Of a DNA stretch of 64,000 nucleotides, positions 33,314-45,518 are shown piece by piece. The notes beneath the pieces were generated by a model. It saw only the letters and a program-made list of their open reading frames with translations. It searched no databases and had not been told where the DNA came from. The stretch's first letter is position 1; every line of letters starts with the position of its first letter. The stretch comes from Datisca glomerata (Eukaryota > Streptophyta > Magnoliopsida > Cucurbitales > Datiscaceae). The DNA lies in the NCBI GenBank assembly GCA_003255025.1, contig QANY01008257.1:382019-446018 (forward strand), written 5' to 3'. The position numbers and the translations under genes are program-made.

Positions 33314-36300
33314 TCAAACTTTCCTGTTGTAGATGTACGATTTAGCGAAGTACAAGTAGGCAGCCAATTCGATCGCACTAATTCCAGCAAGCAGCCAATA
33401 GAAGTAATCAAGATGTGCCCGATTCAGATTATTAGAAAGCCATCCATTGCCATCACCGCCAGTTAGCTTTTCAATGGCAGAGATAAGAAAGCTGCTTAGA
33501 AAGCTCCCCACACCAAATATACTCAGGTACAGGGCAAGACCCACGCTCCTTATTCCGTTCGGGACCTGATCATAGAAAAATTCCTGCAAACCAACCATGG
33601 TGAAAGCATCCGCGACTCCAAATAGTGCATATTGAGGAATCAGCCACCATATACTCAATGGGACTGTGACATTCGGCTTGTCAACCAATCCATATTCTTG
33701 AGCAGTTTTCAGCCTTTTAATCTCGACTAGAGCTGAAATTACCATAGCTATAGCAGAAAGGAGCATCCCGATTCCGATTCTCTGCAGCATTGTAATTCCT
33801 GAAGGTCTTCCTGTAAAAGTTCTAGTTATTGGGACAATAATACGTTCATATATGGGAAGAAAAACAATAATTGCTAGCGTGATGATTGATTGAAGTGAAG
33901 CAGGTGGTATGGTGAAGCCTGGTACAATTGTTCTGTCCATTGTAACGCCTTGCTTGGTGAAGAAAGTCGAGGACTGCGCAAACACGACAGCATATGCCAA
34001 ACATGTAACCCATATTGGTACTAGTCGGATTACTGCTTTTGCTTCCTCAACCTCGCTGATGTTACAAACCTTACCATCTTTTTTTGAACCATCAGGTGCA
34101 ACCAAGGCTTTGTTGAGAAACCTGCCACATAAAGAATCCAACTCTTTAAAGAAGAGACCCAATATATGTATGTTTTTTGATAAGAACTAATATATGTAAG
34201 TTATGGATAAGAACCAATATATGTAAGTTAAATATACGTGAATTAGTCACACCAGATATAGTAAGTTGCTGCATGTGAAATTAGATATAGTAAGCTGCTG
34301 CATGTGAAATTAGATGGTCAAAATGCTATGATAACTTTGTAATGTCTAATGGCGGTAAAGGTGAACGAATAACTTTGTATCTCCCTGGATTATGTATCTC
34401 CCTAGATATATCCTTTGTACTTATGTAATTATCTTCTCGGTTTATATACTTTTCATTTACCGAAAAAAAACATTTTGTCCATTCTAATTTCACTTATATT
34501 TAGTTCGTGCAAATCAATACGGTCAATTGCTAAGACAGTTAATTCCTACTGACTAATGCCAAAATGATATTTTCAAAGAAAAGAAAAACAAAAAAGAAAC
34601 TTGTTCAACAAAGCTCCTTAGACAGGAATGGTGTCAGAGCATGAGTTGAATTTCGTGTTGAAGTGTTGATGGATTTACTAACTTTGATGGTAAACCCCCT
34701 CTTTAAGGCTAAAACCTTCTTATTACCCATCGTACATGAGCCAGATGAGCCGATCAGAACATTTGAAGGTGAAGGGTGTGACACACAGAATCATCAACCA
34801 AAACATAAAATGGTTCATATAAATCCAATTAGAAGTGTTTCACCCTTTTTCTTTAACAGTGAGAAACCTATAGATGCCACTAATTTACCTGAATTCTTGA
34901 GAACTTTGGTGTGGCAACTCTCCATGGGCTTCCTCTTCATCAGTTATTGTTGAAGAAGCAGTTCGCCAATTCTTTAGTGCAGCAACAAATACCCCACCGA
35001 TTCGCATAAATGGGCTTTTCCCATTTCCTTTAATGCTATAACGATAGGTTCTTGTTCCAAGCAAGAAAACAAGCAGCGCAATAACCATTGCAAGACAAGG
35101 AAGTCCAAATCCAAGAACCCAACTAAGGTTGTCTTGTATATAGCTTAAGAAGCTAACTGTTACAAAGGTGCCTGAGCATAAACCAAAGTACCACCAATTG
35201 AAGAACGAGCTCTTCGCCTTGCATTCCTCTGGATCTTGTTCATCAAACTGACCAGCTCCAAAAGCCTGTACACAGGGCTTGTGTCCGCCCTGTGCAAGTG
35301 CTACTAAATATAAAGAGGAGAAGAATAATATTACTTGGATCTGATTTGGTGAACATGATTTTATGTTATTAGTGTTCTGGCAGCCATAAGTGCCGGAAGA
35401 AGGAAATGTTGCTGATATAGTCAGCACGCCTAGTCCCTGGATTGAGTAAAAATGAAGCCAAAATATGTTTAAAGGAAGGATGATGGAGTTTTAAGCAAGA
35501 AAGTGATACACAGAAATCATAAGAACTTCCACTAAATCAAATTTAGATTTATACCAAAACAAAATATTAACTATAGATAAGTTCTGAGCTACGCCTTGTG
35601 TAGTTGATAATGTTGAGAAGTAGACATCTGTCTTCACCGTTATATTCAGCTGGTAAAGAAACATATCATTCTGCGGATATTCCGACCTATAAGTCAATTC
35701 ATGAATGGAGTCTCCCTCAACCGGCAAAACATAAACACATCATTCAAGTGCAAGACATGACTGAGTAGGCGCATATCGACTATTCTTTCATTTATATGCT
35801 TTCCTTGTATCGTTTTCTCAATCTAAATTAAGGTTGAACTGAAAGTAAGACGTGTTTTGAGTTTCACTATCAGAGAGAATTGGTATATTGCTCAATACAT
35901 TGAACTATTCAAGATTTATGATTTAAAATTAGTGTCGGAGCTCACTTGTTGACTTATACGTTTAGAGCTCAGCTTGTTTGATCTTTATTTGTTAGGAATT
36001 CGTGATACTCTCTTGTTTCATCATTTCACGCGAAAAAGTGTACTCTAAAAATCATTGAAAAGATATTTTGTTTCACCACAGGAAAGAAAATGAAGAAGAC
36101 GACGAACCAAGACGTAGAGGGCAGAAGCAATAACGACAGTACGATATCGTCCTAGAAAAGAATCGGCAACAAAGGCACCGAGCAGAGGAAGCAACGACGC
36201 CGTTCCGGACCAGGCGTTGACATTCTCGGCGGCAGTTGCCGTTGACTGTTCGAGCACCCCAGTCAAATAGGATATCAAATTGGAGCTTATTCCATAGTAG

Positions 36301-36538
36301 GCAAACCTCTCTGCAATTTCCACTCCTAATTTGGCGGAAAAACGAAGCAGGACGAAAAATAATTTAGTTCAACGTCAGCATTAAATCAATTTCTCGCTTT
36401 TTGAAGAATTGGTTTGACGCAGGTGATACCTATGATAAATGAGGCGGATCTCCAACGGCCAGACTTCGATCGAAGGGCTGGTCGGCCTTGGTAGTCGACG
36501 GCTTCGTCCACCGTGTCATCAAGCAGCGGCGCCTCCAT
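33314..36538 (-). CDS. NRT1/PTR family (NPF5-type) membrane transporter, four exons
   Basis: The exons are 36430-36538, 36108-36325, 34889-35436 and 33314-34121, each joined by GT...AG introns in consistent phase, giving 1683 bp and 560 residues, normal for the family. The start MEAPLLDD is the first ATG before a short cytosolic N-terminus. Exon 1 ends in SASFII. The proton-coupling motif ExxER is intact (EIAERF, residues 39-44). Others follow: [43 protein letters not shown] (GAGQF here), FNWWYFG and [19 protein letters not shown]. Twelve membrane helices with a central cytosolic loop (around residues 265-335) are expected. NPF proteins are proton-coupled importers of nitrate, peptides or other small solutes. 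The sequence looks closest to the NPF5 subfamily. The substrate cannot be told from sequence. No frame damage was seen. Confidence 0.92.
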
Positions 36539-37906
36539 GTGAGTGGTTAGCTAAGACGAAGAGCAACCACGGCTATAACTGCATAATCATTAAACCTCCC
36601 CACAGCAAATATCACATAACTTGACATCAGTACCCGTGAAAGTGTTCCATGCTACCGTAGCATAGAGTGTTTTGATCAGTTAAATCTAGACCATACTCAC
36701 AAATTTTTTAGGAAAATTCTCACGGATAGACCTTTCATATAAACTTTAGGGATACTAAGACCATTTAGATAATTTTAAGAATAATAAGGCCCTTAGGATC
36801 TATGATTTTTGTATATAGTGAAAGATTTATTTACCCCCTTATAGTAAAGAAATTTCATTTATCATCCCCAACTTTCTCCCAAAATCACTCTCTGAAACTT
36901 CTCTCTGTGAACCCTTGTCTTTGCGAAATAAAACCCTCTATAATTTCTTTCAACTCTGCCTCCCTCATCTCGGCAACAGTCTCTGTGAAACTATTGTCTC
37001 CAGCGAAGCCCCGTGTTTCTCTCGTCTCTGTGATAGTCTCCTTTTTGCCTCTAGAAGCAACGCGATTACCGTTCGAAACCCTTATCCTCTGGTGAAGTTG
37101 TCTCCTCCAGCGAAGCCGAAGCATCTCTCTCTGACTAGGTATGGCTTCACCCCCTTCATTATTTACAAGAGTTAGATTTCTTCCTGTCTTTCCTTTATAT
37201 ATTTCCCCTCCATTTTTTCTCTGCCAAATTTATTGTCCTTTGTTGCATGCATCGAAGAGCGAATACTTGGATTAGAAAGAGAACGAAAAAAATACATCGA
37301 CGAAAATGCTATGAGCATAGTTAGCAGGTCGATTGCAGTCTATTTTATTTTTTAGTTTATATGTTCAAATATTCAGCAATTTTAACCATTCTCCACATGA
37401 CCATCCAAGTTATGTACCAAAGTGAGGAAAGACATTAAGCTATCTGACGCAAGGTTTTTGTTTATTTGTTCAAATGTTAAGAAATTTCTTATCTTTTGAA
37501 ATCAGTATTGTTTTGTTTAGTTTTTTATTCTTCTCTTTTTATTTCTTTTTTGTGCATATCTTATCATCCTTTCATGTACTTTCATTTTAATTAATCAATT
37601 GATTTTATGTTTCTTATAAAGAAAACAAGATGCAAGATGGGGTTATCTACTGAATTTACCGAGACAATATTTGTAATCTTCTATGCAGTGTCTTATTCTC
37701 ACTACCCAGTCACAGCGAAACCATAGCGATACAAAATACTTGGGATTCATACCTTTGTCTAACTTTTAGCGCGTCATAGTCAATGTCACATATATGTTCC
37801 TATTTGATCACATCTATTATATTAACTTTTAGCACGCCATATTAACTTTTAGCGTGCCATAGTATATATTTGGTTATTTGACATTCATTTTATTGTGTAC
37901 ATATAG
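36539..37906. other. NPF upstream region and likely MULE or peptidase relic leader
   Basis: 36539-36640 is the NPF leader and promoter side. 36840-37135 on the plus strand is CT-rich, like a transcript leader, ending in ctgactag/gtatgg, which could be an exon-intron junction of the following Ulp1-like relic. Nothing else was recognised. Confidence 0.35.
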
Positions 37907-38141
37907 GTGCGACCGTGGGATGTTTATGTTGAAGTTTGTAGAGTTGTTGTGTCTGGGTCAGGACTTATCTGGATGTACTAAAAGTAGAATGGTTAAGCTT
38001 CGAGAGAAGGTGGAAGTTGATATTTTTATCATGAATATGACATTGAAGACTCTAGATTTTAGGATGTTTATTATATTATTAGAGAGTTGTAGTTGTATAG
38101 GATGTGAATCAATGTTGATAATTAGAACTTTCATAATGTAA
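37907..38141 (+). pseudogene. Ulp1-like cysteine peptidase C-terminus (transposon-type)
   Basis: After a ...tgtacatatag acceptor the frame reads CDRGMFMLKFVELLCLGQDL and then RMVKLREKVEVDIF. This matches the end of Ulp1/SUMO-peptidase domains carried by plant MULE and related elements (NDCGVFVLKYMEYLSRGQ...). The catalytic Cys of the D-C-G triplet is Arg here (CGT at 37914-37916), so the copy would be inactive. The preceding domain with the catalytic His and Asp was not found. Confidence 0.55.
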
Positions 38142-38179
38142 ATCATGGAATACAAATATTTTGAATCTCTTTAGAATTT

Positions 38180-38600
38180 GAATATGCTTAGATATTGTTG
38201 TCTCTGTTAAGAATTTGAATATGCTTATAATTTGAGATGATATTATATTGTTAATGCATGAATGGATTTTCTATTTTAAGTTGATATTATATTGTTAATG
38301 CAGATTGTTTGGGATGCCATGGTTATAGACCTCATATTGTCTAGCGACCTGGCATATGTAAAAAATATTTTTGTTTTCAATTGATCTTATATTGTTAATG
38401 TAGGTTGTTTGAGATATCATGGTTATAGACCATGTATTGTCCTATTCCTGTTTACTCTGCTAGACCATGGTCTAGCAAGTGTTAATTTTAACACAAAACT
38501 GCTAGACCATGGTCTAGCAACCTGACATATGAAAAAAAAATTGTTTTCACTTGATCTTATATTGTTCATGTAGATTGTTTGAGATGTCATAATTACAAAC
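38180..38600. repeat. Degenerate tandem repeat, about 110-170 bp unit, with palindromes
   Basis: Variants of 'cttatattgttaatgtaggttgtttgagat' occur near 38285, 38385 and 38555, each followed by 'catggttatagac' or a decayed form. Between two units lie two copies of the 20 bp palindrome TGCTAGACCATGGTCTAGCA (38458-38477 and 38500-38519), with a third small palindrome (gtgttaa/ttaacac, 38479-38494) between them. Confidence 0.75.
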
Positions 38601-38939
38601 TTCATAGTTTCCTGTTTCTGTTTGCTCTGTTTACATACCCCACCTTGCCCTTGTTGATAATAAACCCAATAGTTTTAGGGTTTATGTTAGTGGAGGATAT
38701 GAGTGAGAGTTTGCATCAATGGAGAAAACAAGTGAGAGATTGAGTGAATGGATGATAAAATGGAGAGAAAAAATAAACCCTCACTATGACTGGAAATGAA
38801 AAATATGAAGAAGAAGACATAAAATTGGAGGGAAAACAAAACAAAGGAGAGAGTGAAACATAAATAATGGAAAATACGAAGAAGAAGACATACTATTTTA
38901 CCCCTCTAAATACATCTTGATCCTTAAGTACCATTAATC
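38601..38939. other. Purine-rich non-coding DNA
   Basis: AG-rich sequence with 'gaagaagaagacata' repeated near 38806 and 38878. No gene was recognised. Confidence 0.4.
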
Positions 38940-39655
38940 CGGTAGTGAATGATTAATTTATAATCTTATTAAAAATTTGAACTCAATAACCATTTAGTTC
39001 CAGAATTATCATTTAAAGAACCAATATACGATCCGTTAGGAAAGCTTGGATTCTAAATCTTGCAAAATCATGTTCTCAGCCATCCACATCACTAAAACTC
39101 CAAAATAAAAATTACTAGCATGTTTTACAAACAAACCTTAACGATTGAATAAAAATACCAGATAGACATGGATAGGAGTTGATGACTACTTAGGATTCAA
39201 ACAGATCTAGATATAATCATTAATTGATGTGTATTAAGTTTTTATGATAAATGACACGTTGATAAATATATTAATTCACATTGATTCAGTCATATATAAT
39301 CTCATTATATAATGTACATTCACTAAGATGTCTATACAAATCAGTAATCTGAATTTAGATCACACATTTGAATTTAGATCACACACATTCATAATGCTTA
39401 GTGAACCGTACTAGTAACCATTCATTAAAGATTTCATACTTTAATATGTTGTTAATAGTTTTATTCATTATTTATGATCTTAATTCTCTCATACTAATAC
39501 AATATCATAGTCTCCTTCATGAATATAGAATTTTTAAATATATATATAAATTATTCAATAATAATTTAAAAAAACAATTATAAGAAAAATGCAATCCTCA
39601 TTGAATTTCATATCAAAATGTCAATACACATACTTTAAGGGCATAATCCCCAACA
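38940..39655 (-). repeat. Copia-type LTR (left edge approximate)
   Basis: Read on the minus strand the block begins at 39655 with TGTTGGGGATTATGCCC, a typical opening of plant Ty1/copia LTRs, and is AT-rich with a 19 bp duplication (tttgaatttagatcacaca near 39350-39390). No primer site or coding sequence was found beside it, so it may be a solo LTR or a truncated one. It abuts the LINE relic at 39656. Confidence 0.5.
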
Positions 39656-40969
39656 GTTTTAACTTAGCCCTTCTTGCTAAGCAATGTTGGAAGATTTAAT
39701 AATCAGTCTTCACCTCTTTTCCATGTTCCAAAAAGTAATATTTTTGCAATGGTGATTTCCTTAGTGTTGCGGTTGGGTATAGGTCTTCTTGGGGTTGGAG
39801 AAGCATCCTTGAGAGTAGAAAGCTGTTATTAGGTGGTCTGAGATGGTTTGTGGTGGATGGTTCTAAAATTTGGGTTTGAGATGATCCTTGTATTCCTAGA
39901 CCAGTCGCATTTAAAGTCTTATCTCCAAAGATGGATGGTATCAATTTTGTTCAGATCTGATGCTGGAATCATGGCAGGAATGGGATATTCCATAATTATG
40001 GGAATGCTTTTGCCGAGAGGATTTTGATTTTATTTTTCAAACTCTGATTAGTCATGTTGGGGAAGGTTGATCGGCTGGGCCGGCATTTCGGTAAACAGGG
40101 TAGCTACTCTATAAAAATCGGATATGACGCGGCAGTATACCTTGTGCGGAACGGTTGATTGAGAAATAATAATAAAGGGGCTAGTAGTTCAAAGAGTTCC
40201 TTTAATCAATAGTGGAAGGAGGTGTGGAAACTCTTAAAGATTTTATTTGGAAATGCATCAATGGTTTTGTGGTGTGTAAACCCAATTGATAAAAAAAGGG
40301 ATGAATAGTAACCTGGTTTGTGTTTACTGTGATAAAGAAGAGGAATCTGCTTTTCATTTGTTCTTTGGTTGCTCTTTTTCTGTGAAATTTTGGTTTGCTA
40401 GCCCTTTATGTATCAAGTTTGAGCTGATTGGAGGCAATTCTTTTTAGTAACAATGCTGCTTCTTTGGTTGGATCCTCTCTTTCGGTCAGTGCTGTGCATA
40501 AGGACTTTTGGGTCCTTTATACGGACATGTCATGGTTGGAGGAATCGAATACGGCTGGGCTTGGTTGGACTCTTTGGGATCCAGTGGCCAATTTCAGGGT
40601 GTAGGCTTTAGACATTGGAGCCCTGTTCCAGATGCGTTAGTGGCAGAAGAATTGGCTATGAGATGGGCTCTATAGGAGATTAAAGATGTGAACTGTCATT
40701 CGATTCATATTTGCTCTGATTCTTCTACCCTAGTAGGTGCTTTAAATGATCCCTACAATAAAGGTAGAAGCCTAGATGTTCTTATTTCTGATATCCTTTA
40801 TCTTGCTAAGAAGTGGAACGTTGCTTTCTTTCATTGCCGCCGTGAAGACAACTGGCTAGCAGATTTCTGGGCCAAAAAGGGTCTTCTAGCTTCAGATAAA
40901 TGTGTTTATTTTCATGTGTTTCCTGACTTTATTAGTTCTGTTTGCTCTGATTTTAATTTGGCTTTGTAA
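39656..40969 (+). pseudogene. 5'-truncated LINE ORF2 relic
   Basis: It starts within the late reverse-transcriptase region (LNLALLAKQCWK, then WGWRSILESRKLL and LRWFVVDGSKI), passes a zinc-motif remnant (NLVCVYCDKEEESAFH near 40320), and ends in an RNase H (ICSDSSTLVGALND, FFHCRREDNWLADFWAKKG). An A-run (aaaaaaa, about 41004) follows the stop. Several stops and frameshifts. It is a different copy from the LINE at 14724-32938. Confidence 0.75.
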
Positions 40970-41964
40970 GACTTTTTCAGTTTAATATTATGGTTTGTTG
41001 ACAAAAAAACATCAATTTAAATTAAGTGGGTAAAAAGTCACTATACTGTTTTTGCACGAAAATCAAACCACATAAAAAAAAGAAAAAAAATTGAAATAAA
41101 TCAAATCAGTTACAATATAATAATTACATCTTTTCGAAAAAAACTTCTAAAAAGCTTTATATCTATCTCTTCATTTTTTTCTCATTCTTGTTCTCTTCAA
41201 CATCTTTCAGCACCTATGGAAACTTGAGTTTCACATCTTCGTCTTTAATTTTCTACTTTCTTAAACATCATTTCATCTTTAGATTTGAATTCCATAACAT
41301 CACAACAATGTGTGTTTCTTCCTTTTTTTGATAATTTTAGAGTTTCTCTGAATTTTGATATTCTTTAATTTGGCTTTAGGGTTTCTCTAATTTTTTTAAC
41401 CTTTGATTTTTGAAATAGGATTTTTTCTCTCTTCCTGAAGCGTAGCACCATCTCTAGTTTTATTTTGTTTTCCTATATCCAGGGTCTTGAAAACTTCAAG
41501 ATATATCTTGAAGTTATCTTAAAGACTTCAAGATGATCTTGAAGTCGCCTTCAAGATATGTTAGGGATTAGTTTGGATGTCATGACCATCAACTAAACTT
41601 TGACCCTAATTTCAAACATGTATAATAGCAACGATGGACTTTCAATAAGGACAGTAATAAAGTAATAAATGATACTCAAACAAGCTTCTTATGACAGGTT
41701 TTATTCGAGTGATAACATATCTTGAATTGTTTGCCATTGTTGTATCAATAAAAGAAGGTAACGGAAAACATAGGATATTGTATAGATTTTACTGATCTAA
41801 ATAAAACATGTCCTAAATACAGTGATCAATTAGTATATGCTACTACAAGTCATGAATTTTTTTAGCTTTATGGATGTTTAATTTGGTTATAATAAAATAT
41901 TAATGCAAAATTTCTATTAGGAAAAAAATCATTTATAACCAGCGGAGGTACATATTGTGATAGT
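40970..41964. other. Non-coding DNA with two adjacent palindromes
   Basis: At 41492-41515 lies a perfect 24 bp palindrome (arms aacttcaagata and its complement). At 41524-41546 a second lies with arms gacttcaagat and its complement around a G. No coding sequence was recognised. Confidence 0.6.
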
Positions 41965-42780
41965 GTTCTGCCATTTATCAAAGACTTTTCAACAAGATCT
42001 TTTCAATAAATACTTTCAAAAACATGGAAGTATGTTGATGATATGTCCGTGAAAAGTGTAAATGCAACGGAGCACATCAATGACTTATGCGAGTCCTTTA
42101 CCATATTAAGGAAGTACATAATGCAATTGAATCCGACCAAATGTGTGTTTGGCACCACTTCAGGAAAATTCTTAGAATTCATGGTAAATGAAAGAGGAAT
42201 TGAAGCAAACCCAGATAAAATCTGAGCATTGGCGGACATGAATTCTTCAGATGGTAAAAGAATTACAATGACTTACAGGACGAGTTGCTGGTATATACAC
42301 ATTTTAAAAATAAATCCACAAACAAGTGTTTGCCCTTCTTTAAAATTTTAAATAAAACACTAAGTTTGAGTGGTCGCATGAATGTGAAACAAATTTTCAA
42401 AAATTGTAGAAGTACATCGACCAATTCCTGTAGATATTATTCTTATATCTTGTTGTCTCAGACAATTCGGTTAACTCGTCTCTAATTAAAGAAGGAAACA
42501 AAAAGCTACAACAGCCAGTTTCTTATATCAGCAAAGCTTTAGTTGCTGCAGAGACCAGATATAGTTTCCAAGAAATTATTATATCACCTCAAATCTTTCA
42601 CAATACACCACATTTTCAACGAGTCAGAACACAAATGCAGATGCTTTGGCCAAAGTCGCCTCGACTTATGATTCAAAGATCAGCTGAACTCAACCAAGTA
42701 TTGATCAACATGATATTATGGATATTAACTCAACAGCTACTGAATATTCATGGATGAGTCCAATTCTTAATGATTTGCTA
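41965..42780 (+). pseudogene. Gypsy reverse transcriptase/RNase H relic
   Basis: The frames read AIYQRLFNKIF, KYVDDMSVKS (active site), LRKYIMQLNPTKCVFGTTSG and NERGIEANPDKI, the last part of a gypsy reverse transcriptase. Remnants of RNase H (QQPVSYISKALVAAETRYS) and the pre-integrase link (NTNADALAKVAS) follow. It resembles the Tat/Athila side of the gypsy family. At least four frameshifts and an internal deletion are present. It is unrelated in position to the element at 17.6-29.9 kb. Confidence 0.7.
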
Positions 42781-43199
42781 AATGGAATCTAGCTAAGGAT
42801 ATATCTGAAGCTCAGAACCGGCGCGCGTAGCAGAAGCGTCGCGCTCTCAAAACGGTCAGATCGTTAACAGCAAATACATTTCTTAAAAAATACTTTTACC
42901 AGTTTAATCTATTATATATTAATTTAATACACAAGAGGAAATATATATATATACCTTCTAATGATGATGAGGCCAATTCTTTGAACTCTTTACGAGTAAT
43001 TGGGTTCCACGCCTAGTCTTTGGTACTAGATGGATAAATGTGTGGACATTTAATCAAACAGGATAATCACACACGCACTTATTTGGATTTCATTTTAATC
43101 ATAACACATGAGAAAATAAAATAGGGAAGGAGAACTCCTCAATGTTTCCCCCTGTGTTAATTCCTTTACTGGATTTATTAATTAATAATAATTAATTCT
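42781..43199. other. Non-coding DNA with a GC-rich patch
   Basis: A short GC-rich patch (accggcgcgcgtagcagaag, about 42818-42837) stands out in AT-rich surroundings. No gene was recognised. Confidence 0.4.
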
Positions 43200-44040
43200 A
43201 CTAAAAATTATAATTGCACTCCAAGAATATTTTATATTACTTGAAGTAACTACCCTTGACCGAATTTATTATTTATGTAATTCCCTTCATATGCAAAACA
43301 TCATGTATAATTGGATAAAGTACTATAAACACATCTCATGCATATCTTGATTTTCTCAGGTTCCAAATTCATTTTTACTAGTCAATTTTAATGATTTTCA
43401 TATTTGATGTCTCAAGTAAAATCATTATGTATCTAGTACTATACTAGACACATTAAGTGCTTAAATTACTGCGATCACATAAATGAATTATCATTAAGAA
43501 TGTTTATCACTTTGAAAAATTACTTATGGATTCCTTTAAGAATCTATGAGTTCGTGATTTAATCATCCAATCTAATGAGCATATAAACTCATAAGGCCTC
43601 ACTCCTAGTAGATTAAAACTTTTAAGTCACTAAATATGAAATCATAATTCTCTCTTAATTAGGAGCACACATAAAATAACAATATTGAACTTTTGATCTC
43701 ATAAGATAATATTATATCATATATCACCATTAATAATCATTTTAATGCATTCTAAGTGATGTAATTCATTAGTCAAGTTTTCAATCTAGTGATCAAGGTA
43801 AACAACGCTACATAATAGAACTAATATATTACAGTTTCCTAATGAATTGTCAAACTTGACTAGACCGTGAAGTGATATAATTTACAAGTTATAATGAACT
43901 CCTTAAGTTTATCTCTTGTACCTATGAGTTCAAGCTCCATGGCACATAAACTAGGTATGTTATGATTGTGGAACTTATTCTAAGTATGCATAGATGTATT
44001 TAGTGAATAACAATATTTATTAATCAACCGTTCTTAAATA
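43200..44040. repeat. Dispersed 0.9 kb repeat, copy 2 (LTR-like)
   Basis: Collinear with 12440-13440 in the same orientation and strongly diverged. See copy 1 for shared anchors. Confidence 0.5.
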
Positions 44041-44180
44041 AAAAAATGTCATTATATTAGTAATTGGCTAAAGTACAATTCACACCCTTGCACTTTTGAT
44101 TTTGATTTTTTTATAATTCACACTCATGCACTCATTAAATGACCGATCTAGTCTTTGTTCTTTTTTAGTTTTACCAATTT

Positions 44181-44461
44181 GATCCCACTCCCACAATTCC
44201 CATTTAATAGAAAAGATTTATTGCGTGATAAATGCATTGAAGCCAACATTAGACAATATAGAGAAATGGACTGAAGAGAAGAAGAAAGATAGTGAGATGA
44301 AGATGAAGTTGATCGAAAAAGAATTTGAGCTAATAGAAGTAGAATTATTTCTGGAAGAGGCCATTGAAGAGATGGAAGAAGATTTAAAGAGCAAAGAAAA
44401 GGAGGAAGAGAAAAAGGGAGAAATGGGTTCACAGGAGAAAGAAGATGCAAGTTCTTCGTGA
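44181..44461 (+). pseudogene. Glu/Lys-rich coiled-coil coding relic, no start codon
   Basis: An open frame runs from a stop at 44180 to a stop at 44459 and ends in a highly charged helix-type segment: NALKPTLDNIEKWTEEKKK, LIEKEFELIEVELFLEEAIE, then a Glu/Lys tail. The frame has no ATG before KDSEM. It therefore is either a 3' exon of a gene whose beginning is missing (ccatttaatag just upstream could be an acceptor) or a captured fragment. The periodic Leu/Ile placing fits a coiled coil. I do not recognise the family. Confidence 0.4.
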
Positions 44462-45427
44462 ATTTTGTTCTTTGCGTCCAATGCATTGATGAGATAGTAG
44501 TCGTTTTTGTAGGATAAAAGAGATGAGCCTTCAAATTCAACTATGAGTATCACTATTACCTCTTTTGTACGTACACCTTTTTTGTACGTACACCTTATTA
44601 CAGAAAAGAACTTGCCTACATGCTTAATCCTCATGACTTTGTCATCTCTTAAGTTATAGGGTAAGGCTAAAACTAGGTAAAGAGGTATGGTCAGTTGAGG
44701 GTGATGAATGAAATATGACTAAAATGAAAGCTTCACACGCAACATGGTAGGAAGAAGGTTATGTATGTGGCAAACACATGCATTACCTAACTTCATCTCT
44801 AATGGTCCATCAACTTGGAAGCAAAGAATATTATCTAAAAATTGTTAGTTCATCAGTATTCCGAGCAAAAATAATATGAAATCTTAATAGGGATAAAAGA
44901 AAAAAATTAAGAAAAAGTAAAGAGTAGAACAACTGAATACCCTCTCAAAGAATACCTTTTGGCTCAATAAACTTTCCAGGTTAGTCTGCCCTAATTTTCG
45001 AAAATCTATCTAAACATGGCACCTTGTACACTTTTTCACAATGGATTTAGCATGAATATGGTAAATGTGATACAACATCTCCATGACAACACTTTAGAAG
45101 ATAATTTGTGATAAAAGAGTATATATCCTCATTAGTAAGCAAAAGTAATAGCTTTTAACAAACTTTTTGGTGTTTGTTTTACACAAAAAATAATTATTAC
45201 TTTATGACTCCTAGCTAGAATTAAAAAGATATTACCGCTAAAAACTTAAAAAACACAATACCACCTCCAAACCTAAACTCAACATTGTCCTCAATGTGTA
45301 AAAATAATAGAACTGTCATGCAATGCAAATCATAGGTGAAGAAGCAGACAAATAACAAAATAAAAGCATTGAATTAGAAGAAAAATTGATTGGTTGCCTC
45401 CATATAAGTACTTAATTTAGAGTCGTC
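44462..45427. other. Non-coding DNA, probably Athila 3' region
   Basis: A perfect short duplication of ttttgtacgtacacctt stands near 44562-44595. Sequence right of about 45200 probably belongs to the untranslated 3' part of the Athila relic on the minus strand. No LTR end was identified. Confidence 0.4.
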
Positions 45428-45428
45428 A

Positions 45429-45518
45429 GTTTGACTTCATGCGATTATTCTACTTTGAACTTGAAAAGGGATTGTTTGACTTCATGCGATTATTCTACTT
45501 TGAACTTGAAAAGGGATT
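45429..45518. repeat. Perfect 45 bp tandem duplication
   Basis: Two identical 45 bp units, 45429-45473 and 45474-45518, at the end of the Athila integrase reading. Being 15 codons long it keeps frame, though a stop lies between the copies. Confidence 0.95.

Noticed and set aside
44148..44634. Two long minus-strand frames opposite the Glu/Lys-rich relic
   Set aside because: They are the complement of a biased coding strand (Ser/Phe-rich shadows) and lack any motif.
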